Source of the DNA: Astrothelium macrocarpum
Taxonomy: Eukaryota; Ascomycota; Dothideomycetes; Trypetheliales; Trypetheliaceae
Direction of reading: 5' to 3'
DNA length: 64,000 bases
NCBI GenBank assembly: GCA_021030915.1
Contig: JAGEMR010000020.1
Coordinates: 186,001-250,000 of the forward strand
Below are positions 43,741 to 54,624 of this stretch, in pieces. The notes beneath the pieces were generated by a model. It saw only the letters and a list, made by a program, of their open reading frames with translations, did not search any database and was not told the origin of the DNA. Within the stretch, counting starts at the first letter, position 1. Each line of letters begins with the position of its first letter. Both the position numbers and the translations under genes were made by a program.

Positions 43741-44613
43741 ATGTCGGGGCTGCGGATTCTGGTGCCTATAAAGCGGGTGATTGACTATGCAGTATGCTTG
43801 CTCCAACTGTCCCATCCACCCAATTCTTCACCCCTCTATCCCATCCAATTGTTCGCATATGAAATACAGACTGCGCAAAAAGCTAACACAATCCCGCAGA
43901 TCAAACCTCGGGTTAACAAGGCCCAAACAGCCATCGAAACCACTGGCGTCAAACACTCTATGAATCCTTTTGATGAGCTGTCCATCGAAGAAGCCGTTCG
44001 ACTACGGGAACGCAAACTACCAGTCTCGGACATCCTCGCCCTCTCCGCCGGCCCCGCCAAAGCCCAAGATGTGTTACGGACGGCCCTCGCTATGGGTGCC
44101 GACCGCGCCATCCACATCTCGACCGACGACGAACTTGAACCGCTAACTGTCGCAAAGCTTCTCGCCGCTGTGGTACGTGAGGAAGAACGGAATCTAGTGT
44201 TCCTGGGGAAGCAGAGCATCGACGATGACGCACACCAGACGGGTCAAATGCTCGCGGGACTGTTGGGATGGAGCCAAGCAACGCAGGCGTCCAAGGTAGA
44301 GATTGGAGGGGAAGGTGCGGAGGCGACGGTAGTGCGTGAGGTAGATGGTGGAACAGAGACGTTGCGCATGAAGCTACCTGCAGTGGTGACGACGGATCTA
44401 CGGTTGAATGAACCGCGGTATGCGAGTCTGCCGAATATTATGAAGGCGAAGAAGAAGCCGTTAGTAAAGAAGACAATGCAGGATTATGGCATCGACGTCG
44501 CAAGTCGCTTCAAGACTGTGAAGGTGGTAGAACCGCCACCAAGGCAGGGAGGTGGGAAAGTGGAGGACGTCGACGGGATGATTGGCAAACTAAAAGAGTT
44601 GGGCGCCTTATAG
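43741..44613 (+). CDS. ETFB: Electron transfer flavoprotein beta subunit
   Basis: Exons 43741-43791 and 43900-44613 join in phase 0 to 254 residues. N-terminal MSGLRILVPIKRVIDYA joins IKPRVNKAQTAIETTGVKHSMNPFDE, as in the family. The region ALAMGADRAIHI, VFLGKQSIDDDAHQTGQMLAGLLGWSQAT binds AMP and contacts the alpha subunit. LRLNEPRYASLPNIMKAKKKPL is the ETF beta signature and carries the recognition loop and the lysines trimethylated in animals. The protein passes electrons from mitochondrial acyl-CoA dehydrogenases to ETF-ubiquinone oxidoreductase; yeast calls it Cir1. The 108-base intron (43792-43899) has normal signals (GTATGC, GCTAACAC, CGCAG) but is a multiple of three with no stop, so unspliced RNA would still be translatable. 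Confidence 0.96.
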   Translation: MSGLRILVPIKRVIDYAVCLLQLSHPPNSSPLYPIQLFAYEIQTAQKANTIPQIKPRVNKAQTAIETTGVKHSMNPFDELSIEEAVRLRERKLPVSDILALSAGPAKAQDVLRTALAMGADRAIHISTDDELEPLTVAKLLAAVVREEERNLVFLGKQSIDDDAHQTGQMLAGLLGWSQATQASKVEIGGEGAEATVVREVDGGTETLRMKLPAVVTTDLRLNEPRYASLPNIMKAKKKPLVKKTMQDYGIDVASRFKTVKVVEPPPRQGGGKVEDVDGMIGKLKELGAL

Positions 44614-44868
44614 ACGGGTAGATATAGAAGTAAGAGGATTTCCAAAATATTGTTCCATTTATTGACCAGCACTGGACTCTAAATCGCCAAATGCGCCGGG
44701 CTTGCGTTTGCATGAAAAGACACATAACAGACATAGCTATTGATACACACAAAACAAGGCTTGTGGAAGGGAAAATCATCAGGCGTCGCCCGCGGGGTCA
44801 GTCCTTCCATGTGGGGCGGCTTGTAAATGGTGATGCTCGGAAGTGCTCGTATTGAGTTATTCCACGCC

Positions 44869-46259
44869 TCACCATTCACCCCATTCATCGTCTTTCTTTC
44901 CCGCCGATGTCGACGCGGCGGGCGTCTTCTTCATTGCACTTGTCCCTATGTTTGTGCTCTTTGATGTCTGCGCCTTTGTCTGTCGTACGTCCCCTGCCGC
45001 AGAAAACTCATCCCAGAAGTCCTTCTTATCCCCACTAGGACCCTTGGGCGGTGATCCAAAGCTGTCCCAGAATTCTTTCTTGTCGTTACTGGGTCCTTTG
45101 GGGGAGTTGCCGAACGAATTCCAGAAGTCCTTGTGCTCTGCATCCGGTTCCACGCCTGGAGGTTGGTCTGCGCGTCTGGAGTCACCATAAGCAAGATGGT
45201 CATCGTTACCTTCGACAAAACGAGTGAAGTTCTGATTAATATTGCTACCCACTTGGCTGGCAGCTTGTCGAGCTTGAGCCGCAAGGTCGGATTGAGCGAG
45301 CTAAAGAATACTTATCAGCACTCGAAAATGACCAGGAAGCTTAACCACGGTGCATACTTTTTCCATATTCGGTTTTACCCATCCCTGGTAGCCAGCATTT
45401 GCTTGTTTGCCCACTGTCGTGCTGAGCCATCCAAAGCCTTTTGTCAATGCCCCGACAGGATCTTTTTGGAACTCGTCAAAGCCAGGGCTGCTAGGATTCG
45501 TTGAAGGCATGGGCGAGCTCCCAAACCCTCCAAATTTTCCACCTTGATTGGGTGGAAGGTCGTCAGGTCGTGAAGCATTTGCAGCACCCATCTTTGCGAA
45601 ATACGCTTCGTTCTGCGCCTTTTGAGATTTTGAGGCCATGCTTGACGTACCCAGACTCGGAGAGGGCGAGCGCGCATTGATCCGATCATTCGCAATTGCT
45701 CGGGAGACTGGTGTTTGTGATCGACTATTCGATGCGCTGGCGGATGACATGTCCTTCTTCTTAGGCGCAGCCGGTTTGCTGCCGGGGACGTATTCTTTAC
45801 CCTCCACTTTGGCTGTTAGCCTTTCTTTCCACTCCTCGCCTACCTCACTATCATACCGGTCGTTAATTGTGCTATCTTCGAAGGTGATGCCTTGTAGTTG
45901 ATTAGTTTTGTGGTTATTGAAAAAATCCTTCCAAGGTTGGTTGCCTCCGTTCTTCATGCGTAAGAGCTCAGCTGCCTTGAAAGCGTCCATAGTTATGCTT
46001 CGAACAAAAGATATGTGGACGCCCAGACCGCGATGGATTCCAGAGCAGTTGAGACACATGAAGATCCCAAACTTGGGAGAGGCCCATTGTGGGCTGGGCG
46101 CATTGCAGTCGACGCATTGATTGTTTCCGTTTTCTTTTTGAATTTCGAGGAGCTTGAGCTGAGTTAGTATGCGGAGATTGTTCCACGCTCAATAAGTCGA
46201 TGTTTGGACTCATTCACCTTGCTCCTCGTCTCCGGATCAACCTCCCACATTTTGGACAT
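44869..46259 (-). CDS. GCS1: ADP-ribosylation factor GTPase-activating protein (Gcs1/ArfGAP1 type)
   Basis: Exons 46259-46218, 46158-45358 and 45300-44869, all phase 0, give 424 residues. The ArfGAP domain is at the N-terminus: zinc ligands C29, C32, C49 and C52 (C-x2-C-x16-C-x2-C), then SGIHRGLG with the arginine finger near R57, and VRSITMDAF. A central Ser/Pro-rich linker follows. GALTKGFGWLSTTVGKQANAGYQGWVKP resembles the ALPS-type curvature-sensing amphipathic segments of ArfGAP1/Gcs1. The C-terminus repeats KDFWNSFG, KEFWDSFG and KDFWDEFS and ends DDEWGEW, a tail linked to coatomer or clathrin adaptor binding in relatives. The protein stimulates GTP hydrolysis on Arf1 at the Golgi. A second ATG three codons in could also start the protein. 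The gene is head-to-head with PDS5. Confidence 0.93.
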
Positions 46260-46684
46260 GACAATTTTTCTGTTAGACCAAAGCAATAAGACAAGTGAGT
46301 GACGGGGTTCCGACTGAAGTCTGTTCAAACGAGGCACGTGGTGGGGCCGGTTCAATGGCAGCACGAGTTTTGGTCCATAGACAGGCTAGTTCGAGTGTGA
46401 CTGCGTTCGACTAGAGGTCTGGAATCCGGAGCAGCAATTTGAGAAGACGCAGGCAAGCAGATGTTGTTGCAGTGAGTGAAAGGCGAGCGCATGGAGAGAG
46501 GTGAGGCCCCGCGCTTTGATTGGCTCCCGCAACCGAGCAACGATTGGTACGCGTTGAGCGCGTTGTGAGACTCTGCCATCTCTCCACCACTGCTTTGATT
46601 CTTCCCATCATGCCCTTCTCTCGCTCTGATCCCTTGTCGCGAGCCGGGCTTCTCCTCATGACATGGTAATTCTCTTTGGCAACA
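46260..46684. promoter_or_regulatory. Shared divergent promoter region ArfGAP/PDS5
   Basis: 425 bases lie between the start codons of the two genes. No recognisable frame or specific factor site was found. Confidence 0.5.
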
Positions 46685-49600
46685 ATGCCTAGTACCAGAC
46701 GGCGACGAAATGCCCCGACAGAAGTAACGGAAGAGCAGCTTGCGGAACATGAAGCAGAGCTCGAAGAAGCACAAGAGCAGGCTTCGGAGCCAGCACAGGA
46801 AGGCTCACAACAACTTCCCATACTGAAGTTCAAAGAATCGTTGGCATGGAAGGTTGGCAGAGCTATTCCAGTCGCTGAACTCCTGGCGCGATTGGAGAGG
46901 CTCTTTAACGAGCTAAAAGACTATGAGCAAGATGGTGTCGACAAAGATAGCTTGACTCCGGTCGCGAACGACTTATCTCACTCGAACCTTCTTGGCCACC
47001 GCGACAAAGGCGTCCGAGCATACACTGCATGTTGTTTGGTGGAGATCTTCAGGCTTTGCGCGCCTGATGCGCCATACACAGAGAAACAGCTAAAGGTATC
47101 ACCTAAAGCCACACTTCCCATGACCATAATGCTAAATCACCTTTGATAGGACATTTTCGCCCTCATAGCAACATCAATCATTCCCGCCCTGGCAGACCCC
47201 TCCGACCCATACAACACCCAGCACTCTCACGTTCTCGACTCTCTCTCAGTCGTTAAGAGTATTGTACTTCTTGTAGATATAAATCCATCCGCTTCCAATA
47301 ATCTCATTCTACAAATCTTCTCATCATGTTTCGACGCTCTGTCTGGCTCCTCCAAAGCGTCGTCGGGCGAAGAGATTGGTAAGAACGTGGAGTTCCACAT
47401 GACGGAACTCCTGGCGACTCTAGTCGATGAAGCTCAAGTGTTGCCGGACCAGGTCGTCGATATAATACTTGCGCAATTCTTGAGAGCGGATCCCCGAGCA
47501 TTGCAAGGCAGCAACACAGGAAAAGGAAAGAAGGTCGAATCCATCGATCATAAACAATCCACCCTGCTTATGAAACAGGCGCCTCCAGCATACAATATGG
47601 CCATGAACATATGTAACTTGCATCCAGACAAGATGGGCAGGTACATCACCCAGTACTTTAGTTCCATGATTATGCATGCATCAGGCGTTGGGAGTGCCTT
47701 CTCTGCGAGAACCAAGTCAAAGACAAAAGCAAGGGACGTTGAAGAAGCTGACGAGGAGGATGTCTCGGGCCCATCCGAGTCAGAGCTAAGAGAATTGCAA
47801 AAAGCGCATGTTCTGGCACGCGAGTTATGGAGAGCCACCCCAGACGTCCTCCAAAATATTGTTCCCCAAGTCGAGGCCGAGCTTGCTGCAGAGAATGAAG
47901 ACATCAGACTGCTAGGCACAGACACTATGGGAGCCATGATAGCTGGAATTGGAGCAGCTGGTCTTCCACCGTCCCCGCCACTGGATCCCACCGCACATCC
48001 CTCCCAAAGCCTATCAGTTTCTCGCGGCCCTGCTGAATACAATTTTCTTACTACACCTAAATCCCCGCATGCCTTTAGTGCTGTACATCCCACTCCCTAC
48101 CAAACCTTTCTTGGTCGAAGGAAGGACAAGTCTTCGCGAATACGGGCTGCTTGGACTACAGCGGTAGGACGAATCATCATGACGTCCGCTGGTAATGTTG
48201 GATTAGATAATACGGAGGAAATGAATCTTCTCGAATATCTGGCTGAAATGCTCATGGATATTGACGAAAAAGTCCGTTTGGCAGCAGTTGAAGTGATTAG
48301 CCAATTCTCTTTTCTTGATTTCACTGATAAATTAGGCAAAGCAGGCGGAGTTGCAGACTCTGGGTCCGTACTTTGCAACCTCAGTGACCGAATGAAGGAC
48401 CCAAAGCATATTGTCCGAACCGAAGCCATGATTTTGCTTGGCAAGATCTGGGCCATAGCTTCTATTGCTATAGCTGAAGGCGATGAAACAGCACGTGAGC
48501 TGTTTGCGCCCATACCATCCAAGATTTTCGATACCGTCTACATAAATGACTCTGGAATCAACATGCTTGTTGAGAATGTGCTCTACGAGTCACTATTTCC
48601 TCTCCAATACCCTCCGCAGAAGTCTAGACAAACAAATGGTGTTTCACAGAAGCCCAAGTCACAAGTAAATGGCGATGATCATGATGGTGGACATCAAGAT
48701 GACGTCTTTGATGCCGATAAGATCAGAGTCGGACGCATGTTGTTACTACTGAAAGATCTTGAGCCCAAGGCGAAAAGAGTATTTTTTACTCTCCAGGGCC
48801 GGCAAATCCAGAATGCCAAAGTCATGAGTGCTTTCTTGAAACAGTGTGAGGACTACAACGGTGGAGTCATGGACAAAAACGAGGCAGAGACTAAAAAAAA
48901 ACTTAATGGCCTCATCGAATGGCATGCAAAGACGCTCCCGGACTCGGCAAAGGCTACTGAAGACCTGAAAAAGTTTGCAAAGATGCATGATCGTCGGAGC
49001 TATGCCCTGATTAGATTTTGCATAGCTATCGAAAGTGATTATAGAAAAGTGCAAAAGGCCATCAAGGAATTGACAAAGAGAATAGAAGAATCTTCTGGAT
49101 CAGGAGCTTCGATCTTTGATACGATCATACATCTTGTGTGGCGCGCTGGAATCATCTTCTATAATATTAGCCATGTACCTGCTATCATGGAGTACGCCCG
49201 AACGGATGAGAAAGAATTGGGCTCAACCGCCCATGAAGTTCTCAAAGATATATCAACGCAAAATCCAGACATCTTCAAGACACACGTAAAAGAACTCTGC
49301 GAAGATCTGGTCCAACAAGCCCCCTCAATGAACCAATCAAACAGTCCAGGTGCGGTGGATACCCTCAAAGCCTGTGCTGGTTTTGCCCGAAAGTTTCCTC
49401 AGGAGATACCAGCAGATCGCAAATTCTTACAATCTATGATCAGCTTTGCTATTTATGGTACTCCTCCGAAAGCCGCCAAATACGCCGTCTCCGTACTTAT
49501 GGCCGGTCCCAAGAAAGAAATGCACGCAAAAGACCTGACTACTCAATGTACAACAGACTTTGAGTATGGCTCCCCACACTTCGTCTCAAAACTGGCGACC

Positions 49601-51343
49601 CTCAGTCAACTGATGCTACTCGCTTCTAATGACATCGAGGACGAAGTTGATACCATTGTCAACATCGCAAATCGTATTCTTGCACATCAACCCACAGACA
49701 ATATTTGCTCCGAAACTGAGTGGTACACCAATCCCGATTCTCACCTCCAAGCCAAAATATGGGCACTCAAAATTCTCGTCAACCGCCTTCGCGGCCTTCC
49801 TCTTACCAATGCCGACATTCAACCCATGGCCAAACGTGTATATAAGCTCCTCAATGACCTCGTTGGACAGTCTGGCCAAATCTCCCTTTCCGACACCACT
49901 GCACCGTCGCATCGCCCAGCCCTTCGTCTTCACGCTGCTCGTCTCCTCCTCAAACTCTCCCGCCACAGCAAGCCTCTCGACCGTCTTCTCCAACCCTCCA
50001 ACTTCAATACCCTTGCCACGGTCGCGCAGGATCCATCCCTTCACGTGCGTTCAGGCTTTGCCCGTGCTTTGATGCAATACCTAGGCGCTGCGTCAAAAGC
50101 AAAGCTTCCCACTCGTTTCTACGTCCCGCTGTTTCTGCTCGCGTTCGAACCGAACGAGGCGCTGCGGAGCGAGGCCCAGACGTGGTTGCGGGCCAGGGCT
50201 GGAGCTTTACGGCGGGATAGTGGAGGCGCAGCCGCGGCGGGAACAGGAGAGGTGGTCGTAATGGAGGGTGTATTGGCGCGGTTGTTGAGTTGCCTGGCGT
50301 GGCATCCAGATTTCGAACATGAAGACGCGGAGGAAGTGTTGTCATTTGTACGGTACTTGCTGTTTTATTTACAGTGTGTGGTGGGGCAGGAAAACGTGGC
50401 AGTTGTTTTTTACGTTGCGCAGCGGGCGAAAGGAGTACAAGATGCCGTGGCGGATGAAACAGATGTCGAAGAGAGAGCACGAGCAACCGAGCGGTTGTAT
50501 GTGATTGCGGAGCTAGGGCAGGAGGTGATTCGACAGTTTGCGGAGGAGAAAGGGTGGAGTTTGCAAGCGTGGCCGGGAAAATTGGGGCTGCCGAACGATA
50601 TTTTTGCACGTATACAGGGGCATGAGCGTGCGCAAGAAGTGGCGACGAAGCAATATTTGCCAGACGGTGTGGCTGAGAGATTGGAGGGCATTGTGAGGGC
50701 TGAGTTGAGAGGGAGGAAACGAAAATCTGACCATGGAGATGTGGAGGGAAGGAAAAAGAAGGTCAAGGTGGAGAGGGAAAGGGGCGAAAGGGCAAAGCTG
50801 GACAAGAAATCAAGGGCGATCAAGACACCGAAGAAGAGAAAGAGCACGGAGAGTGAAGATATGGTACCAGACAGCGAGCGGAGAAGAAGCGGAAGAACAA
50901 AGGGAAGAAAGAGCTACGCAGAGCAAGATGATAGTGAGGATGAAAGGGACATGGAGAGATGGAATGAAGGCATTGCGCAAGGCAATGAGGAAGATGACGA
51001 GGAAGATGATGAGGAAGAAGATGAGGAAGAAGATGAGAACAATGCAGATGGCCAAGACGAGGAAGCAGAGGAAGACGGAGCTGTCACGAGCCAGAACAGG
51101 ATGGCTAAAGACAAACCTGGTAGAGAAGATGTCAAGATGCTTGATGCGGAACCTAGAATGAAGCGAGAGTTGCGATCCAGAGGTTCAAGCAAGACAAACA
51201 GTAGTGTGATCAATGGTACAGCGAAGGGGGCTCAAAAAGGAGGAAATGCGAGGAAGAAGAACGAGACGCCGGTCACCATTTCAAGCGATAAAGAGAGCGA
51301 TGACGAGTTATCTGATCCACCAGAAGACGAGTCTGACGCTTAG
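46685..51343 (+). CDS. PDS5: Sister-chromatid cohesion regulator Pds5
   Basis: Exons 46685-47095 and 47150-51343 join in phase 0 to 1534 residues. The start KFKESLAWKVGRAIPVAELLARLERL and SHSNLLGHRDKGVRAYTACCLVEIFRLCAPDAPY are Pds5 hallmarks. The body is a run of HEAT-type helical repeats, including LEYLAEMLMDIDEKVRLAAVEVI and RMKDPKHIVRTEAMILLGKIW. The last 250 residues are highly charged: lysine/arginine-rich patches (RGRKRKS, KTPKKRKS), an acidic run at about 50990-51050, and the end SDDELSDPPEDESDA. Pds5 binds cohesin through Scc1, helps maintain cohesion in G2 and works with Wpl1 and Eco1. Upstream ATGs are not in frame with this N-terminus. The gene is head-to-head with the Arf GAP gene. 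Confidence 0.96.
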
Positions 51344-53751
51344 GGTGCATCTCCATGTCTCCAATATTCGACTATGATACTGCTACAACTCTAGTCCATG
51401 AGTTTCATTCTGGCATATATGGGAGTGTAGGAGCATTTATATGGTTGGCCTCGACCTGTATCGTGATCATCACGGCTTACAATTGTTCCATTCCTCGCTG
51501 GTTCATGTCGAAGTCGTGTAATTGTCCACATCTACTCACGAATATCTGTATACTTATTTCTGCTTTCTCTCACAGTCATATTCTTGCGCAGTTGCCCAAG
51601 ACGGCGCCAATAGCGCACCCATACTAGCTGAGCTCGAAGACCAAATGCATTTGCCGTTTCAAATTACACTGAGTAGATATGAAATCTCCCGCGCCATACG
51701 ATGCTTCCTGATGCCTGCGTCTATTACTCGAGTTTCAGTACTTTTTCATGACATTGCCGCACACGTGGTTGAGAGAAACAAAGTCAGATCGCTCGAGGAT
51801 GCTTTGCTGGTGTCAAATAGGGCCGAGTGGGACACAAAGTTATTATGCGATGTTGATTGTGGTAGTTCCCGTAGGTTATGGCTTGGCGGCTCTATTTCAT
51901 GGTTGGAGAAGCGTTTTTCCTTAACTAGCGGCCGGCGCAAGCGAAGTGAGACGGCAATGGAGTGATGTTGGTCAATCTGGATGAGCGTATTCTGACTTTT
52001 CTCTGGTCCTTGTGTACCTAATAAAGCCCCAAAGGGTTCAAAGTCTAAAGTGCGAAGCAGAACAATGACAACGTGTCAATGCAGGGATTGAACATTTCCA
52101 AGGTCTTGCAGGCTGGGACGCTGTCAGACATATGAAAATCTCTTCCTTTTATTCCATTCATGTGCTGATGTTCCTGCTCCAGGATGTGTAAACGTCGTAT
52201 TCACAAACCCAGCAAGAATAGTGCTTTGGTCGGGGGAACTGCATCCACGCCACTCGGACAGGAATTTTTCTGGGAAAGAAGAGCAGAGATCGAAACATGG
52301 TCTGGGCGATGACTCCGTGGGACCGAAGTTTCCAGAGTCTGAACATGTCCCGAGTCCAAGATCTGTACCGTTTTCCCAAGCCCTCGACTTCATGCTCCAG
52401 TCGTCTCATCTTCAACAGGTTCGCGTCGTCGGAAATTACACTTTGCATACACTTGTAGGCGCCGCCTCGAAGATATTAAATTTTGCGGCTCTCGAAGATT
52501 GATAATGGTAGGTGATGATCCTGACCCGAAGGAGCTGGCCGGCATGCACATGAAAGCTTGGAACTAGCACTCATCCGAGGCATGTCTGCTAGAACTGAGA
52601 AAGCTTCCTTCCGGCGACAGGGCTCTACATGACCGCCCAATAACACTCGTTTATTGCCCATCCCCTGCGTCTAGGCCATGGCTTCGGCTCATTCCCGACT
52701 CGCATCCCCCGCATTGTGGTTGGGCCTTTCTCCACATCCCCAGCTTTCGCTTCAGGTATTAGCTCCGTCCAAGGTTATGGTATGGCTCCCTCCACATTGC
52801 ATGGGTGCCTGCCAAGACGAGTATCCTGGGGCTGATGGCGAAAAAGCACGCAACGGTGTCACCCTCCAACGGAATGCTAAAGCAACGAACCGCTTCGTTT
52901 CCGTGTTTAGGGTTTGATGCAATCGGTCATCAGAGACACGTAAGAATCTCATGCCATTCAATGCACATTCTATAGCCCCATATAGCCGGGGGAAACAACC
53001 TAACCTTCTATCCAACTTTTGGAACAGTATTGCGTCATAATATGGAATATTTAGAGAATTTCCCCGTTTAGATGGCTGGAAAGCCGGTGACCCAATCAGG
53101 ATTCGTCTCCGTCTCATCCACCGATCTCCGTCACAGGCACTGAAGATCCCCGGTCAACCTCGGCCATGAACACCTTCAGTGATGGCATTCTCGTTTCCTT
53201 GCGCGATATCCCAAAAAGGGGGACAGAATCTATGAAAGGGACGACGTTAGGTTTGAAACCAGATTGGTCTCTAACTCATTGGTTTGTTGCGGCTTGTTTG
53301 CGCAGTCAATGCTAATCATCGTGACAGATGCTTTCAAGGGTGGAAGCTGTATGTGAAACGATCAATGCTGCCCGTTTCTGAGCAGACGAGTCATGATTGG
53401 CCTACTTTGATGGTTAGATCAATATGATCAAAATCCAAACTATTGGTTACCCCTTCAGGCCGAGGCAGGTGACAGTGCGGAGAGGCATGGATGTACCATT
53501 GCGGTGACATGTGAAGTCATCTTCCCACAGATGTCAAGTGCTTGGCGACTTGCGCCAAAGCTCAAGGCTTAATTTACGTTTGTCATAAAAAGCTCATGCT
53601 TCGCCTGCGCTGTCTATTTCCTTAGCTATTGTCAACTTGCTCAATTTCCAGGGTCCTCAATAAATCAATATCTCAGTCGTTTCCCCAGCATCAACAGCAA
53701 GCGTTCTTGCAAATAAAGCTACAATCAGTCCAATTGCTTTGTCTCGTCAAA
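51344..53751. other. Intergenic spacer (2.4 kb), no gene supported
   Basis: A 147-codon plus-strand frame at 51522-51965 has no recognisable motif and no clean start. The rest holds only short overlapping frames. The promoter and 5' UTR of the HsbA-like gene lie at the right end, with a TATA-like CATAAAA at 53584-53590. Confidence 0.45.
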
Positions 53752-54624
53752 ATGAAGTTCCTTGCCGCTGCCTCTCTCTTCTCTCTTGCCACTGGTGCTG
53801 TTGCTGATGCAACCATCAAGCGGGCTACTCCTGTCAAGCGTGACTTGGCCACAATCACCAATGTCATTAACAGCATTGAGAGCGCCGTCAGCGCACTTGA
53901 TACTCAGGTCAAGAGCTTCAGCGGCTCTGGCGACGTCCAGTCGCTGGAATCTGCCTCTCAGAATGTACTCAACACGATTAGCTCCGGAACAAAGACCGTC
54001 CAAGGCACCTCACAAATCTCTCTTGACGATGCTCTCCAGCTCCAGAGTGTCGTCACCAGCCTCCAGGGGACCACCAACCAGACAATCCAAGACCTCATCA
54101 GCAAGAAGTCTGCTCTTGTGGCCGCCGGCCAGGGTGGCACTGTTGAATCCCAGCTAAACCAGCAAAAGTCTGACGCCACCGCTCTCTCTAACGCCATTTC
54201 CTCCAAGGTCCCATCTTCGGTCTCTGCTCTCGCCCAGCAGCTTTCCTCCGGTATCACCGATGCCATTCAGAACGGTATCACCGCCTTCCAAGGCACCGGT
54301 GGCAGCTCCTCTTCCGCGGCTGGTTCATCGTCCGCTGCGCCCTCTTCTTCTTCTTCCGCTGCCGCATCCTCCTCCGCAGCCTCCTCAGCTACGTCTTCTT
54401 CCGCTGCCGCACCATTCCCAACCTCCTCGTCTGCAGGTCAGGCTCCTTCTGGTGTTGCCTCTCCCACTAGCGGCAGTTCCGGTTCCGGCTCCGGCTCCAG
54501 CAGCGGCGGTAATAGCACGGCTACTTCCTCACCTGTTCCCTTCGCAGGCTCTGCTTCTGCTACTGGCATCTCTACCGCCGTTGTCGGTATCTTTGCTTTC
54601 GTGGCCGCGGCTATGATGCTGTAA
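53752..54624 (+). CDS. HsbA/Mp1-type cell-surface protein with Ser-rich stalk and likely GPI anchor
   Basis: A single exon of 290 residues starts at 53752. I chose this ATG because MKFLAAASLFSLATGAVA is a clean signal peptide; the frame runs 41 codons further up, but those residues spoil it. KR sites near residues 22-33 (IKRATPVKR) suggest Kex2-type propeptide cleavage. The helical HsbA domain (about 35-185) starts DLATITNVINSIESAVSALDTQVKSF and has the regular Leu/Ala/Ser heptad style of hydrophobic-surface-binding and galactomannoprotein families. A stalk of about 85 residues is mainly Ser, Ala and Gly, and the C-terminus is hydrophobic (TGISTAVVGIFAFVAAAMML), typical of a GPI-addition signal. 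Such proteins coat the cell wall and help hyphae contact hydrophobic surfaces. Confidence 0.92.
   Translation: MKFLAAASLFSLATGAVADATIKRATPVKRDLATITNVINSIESAVSALDTQVKSFSGSGDVQSLESASQNVLNTISSGTKTVQGTSQISLDDALQLQSVVTSLQGTTNQTIQDLISKKSALVAAGQGGTVESQLNQQKSDATALSNAISSKVPSSVSALAQQLSSGITDAIQNGITAFQGTGGSSSSAAGSSSAAPSSSSSAAASSSAASSATSSSAAAPFPTSSSAGQAPSGVASPTSGSSGSGSGSSSGGNSTATSSPVPFAGSASATGISTAVVGIFAFVAAAMML

Noticed and set aside
51522..51965. 147-codon frame after PDS5
   Set aside because: No recognisable motif, no clean N-terminus and no splice context.
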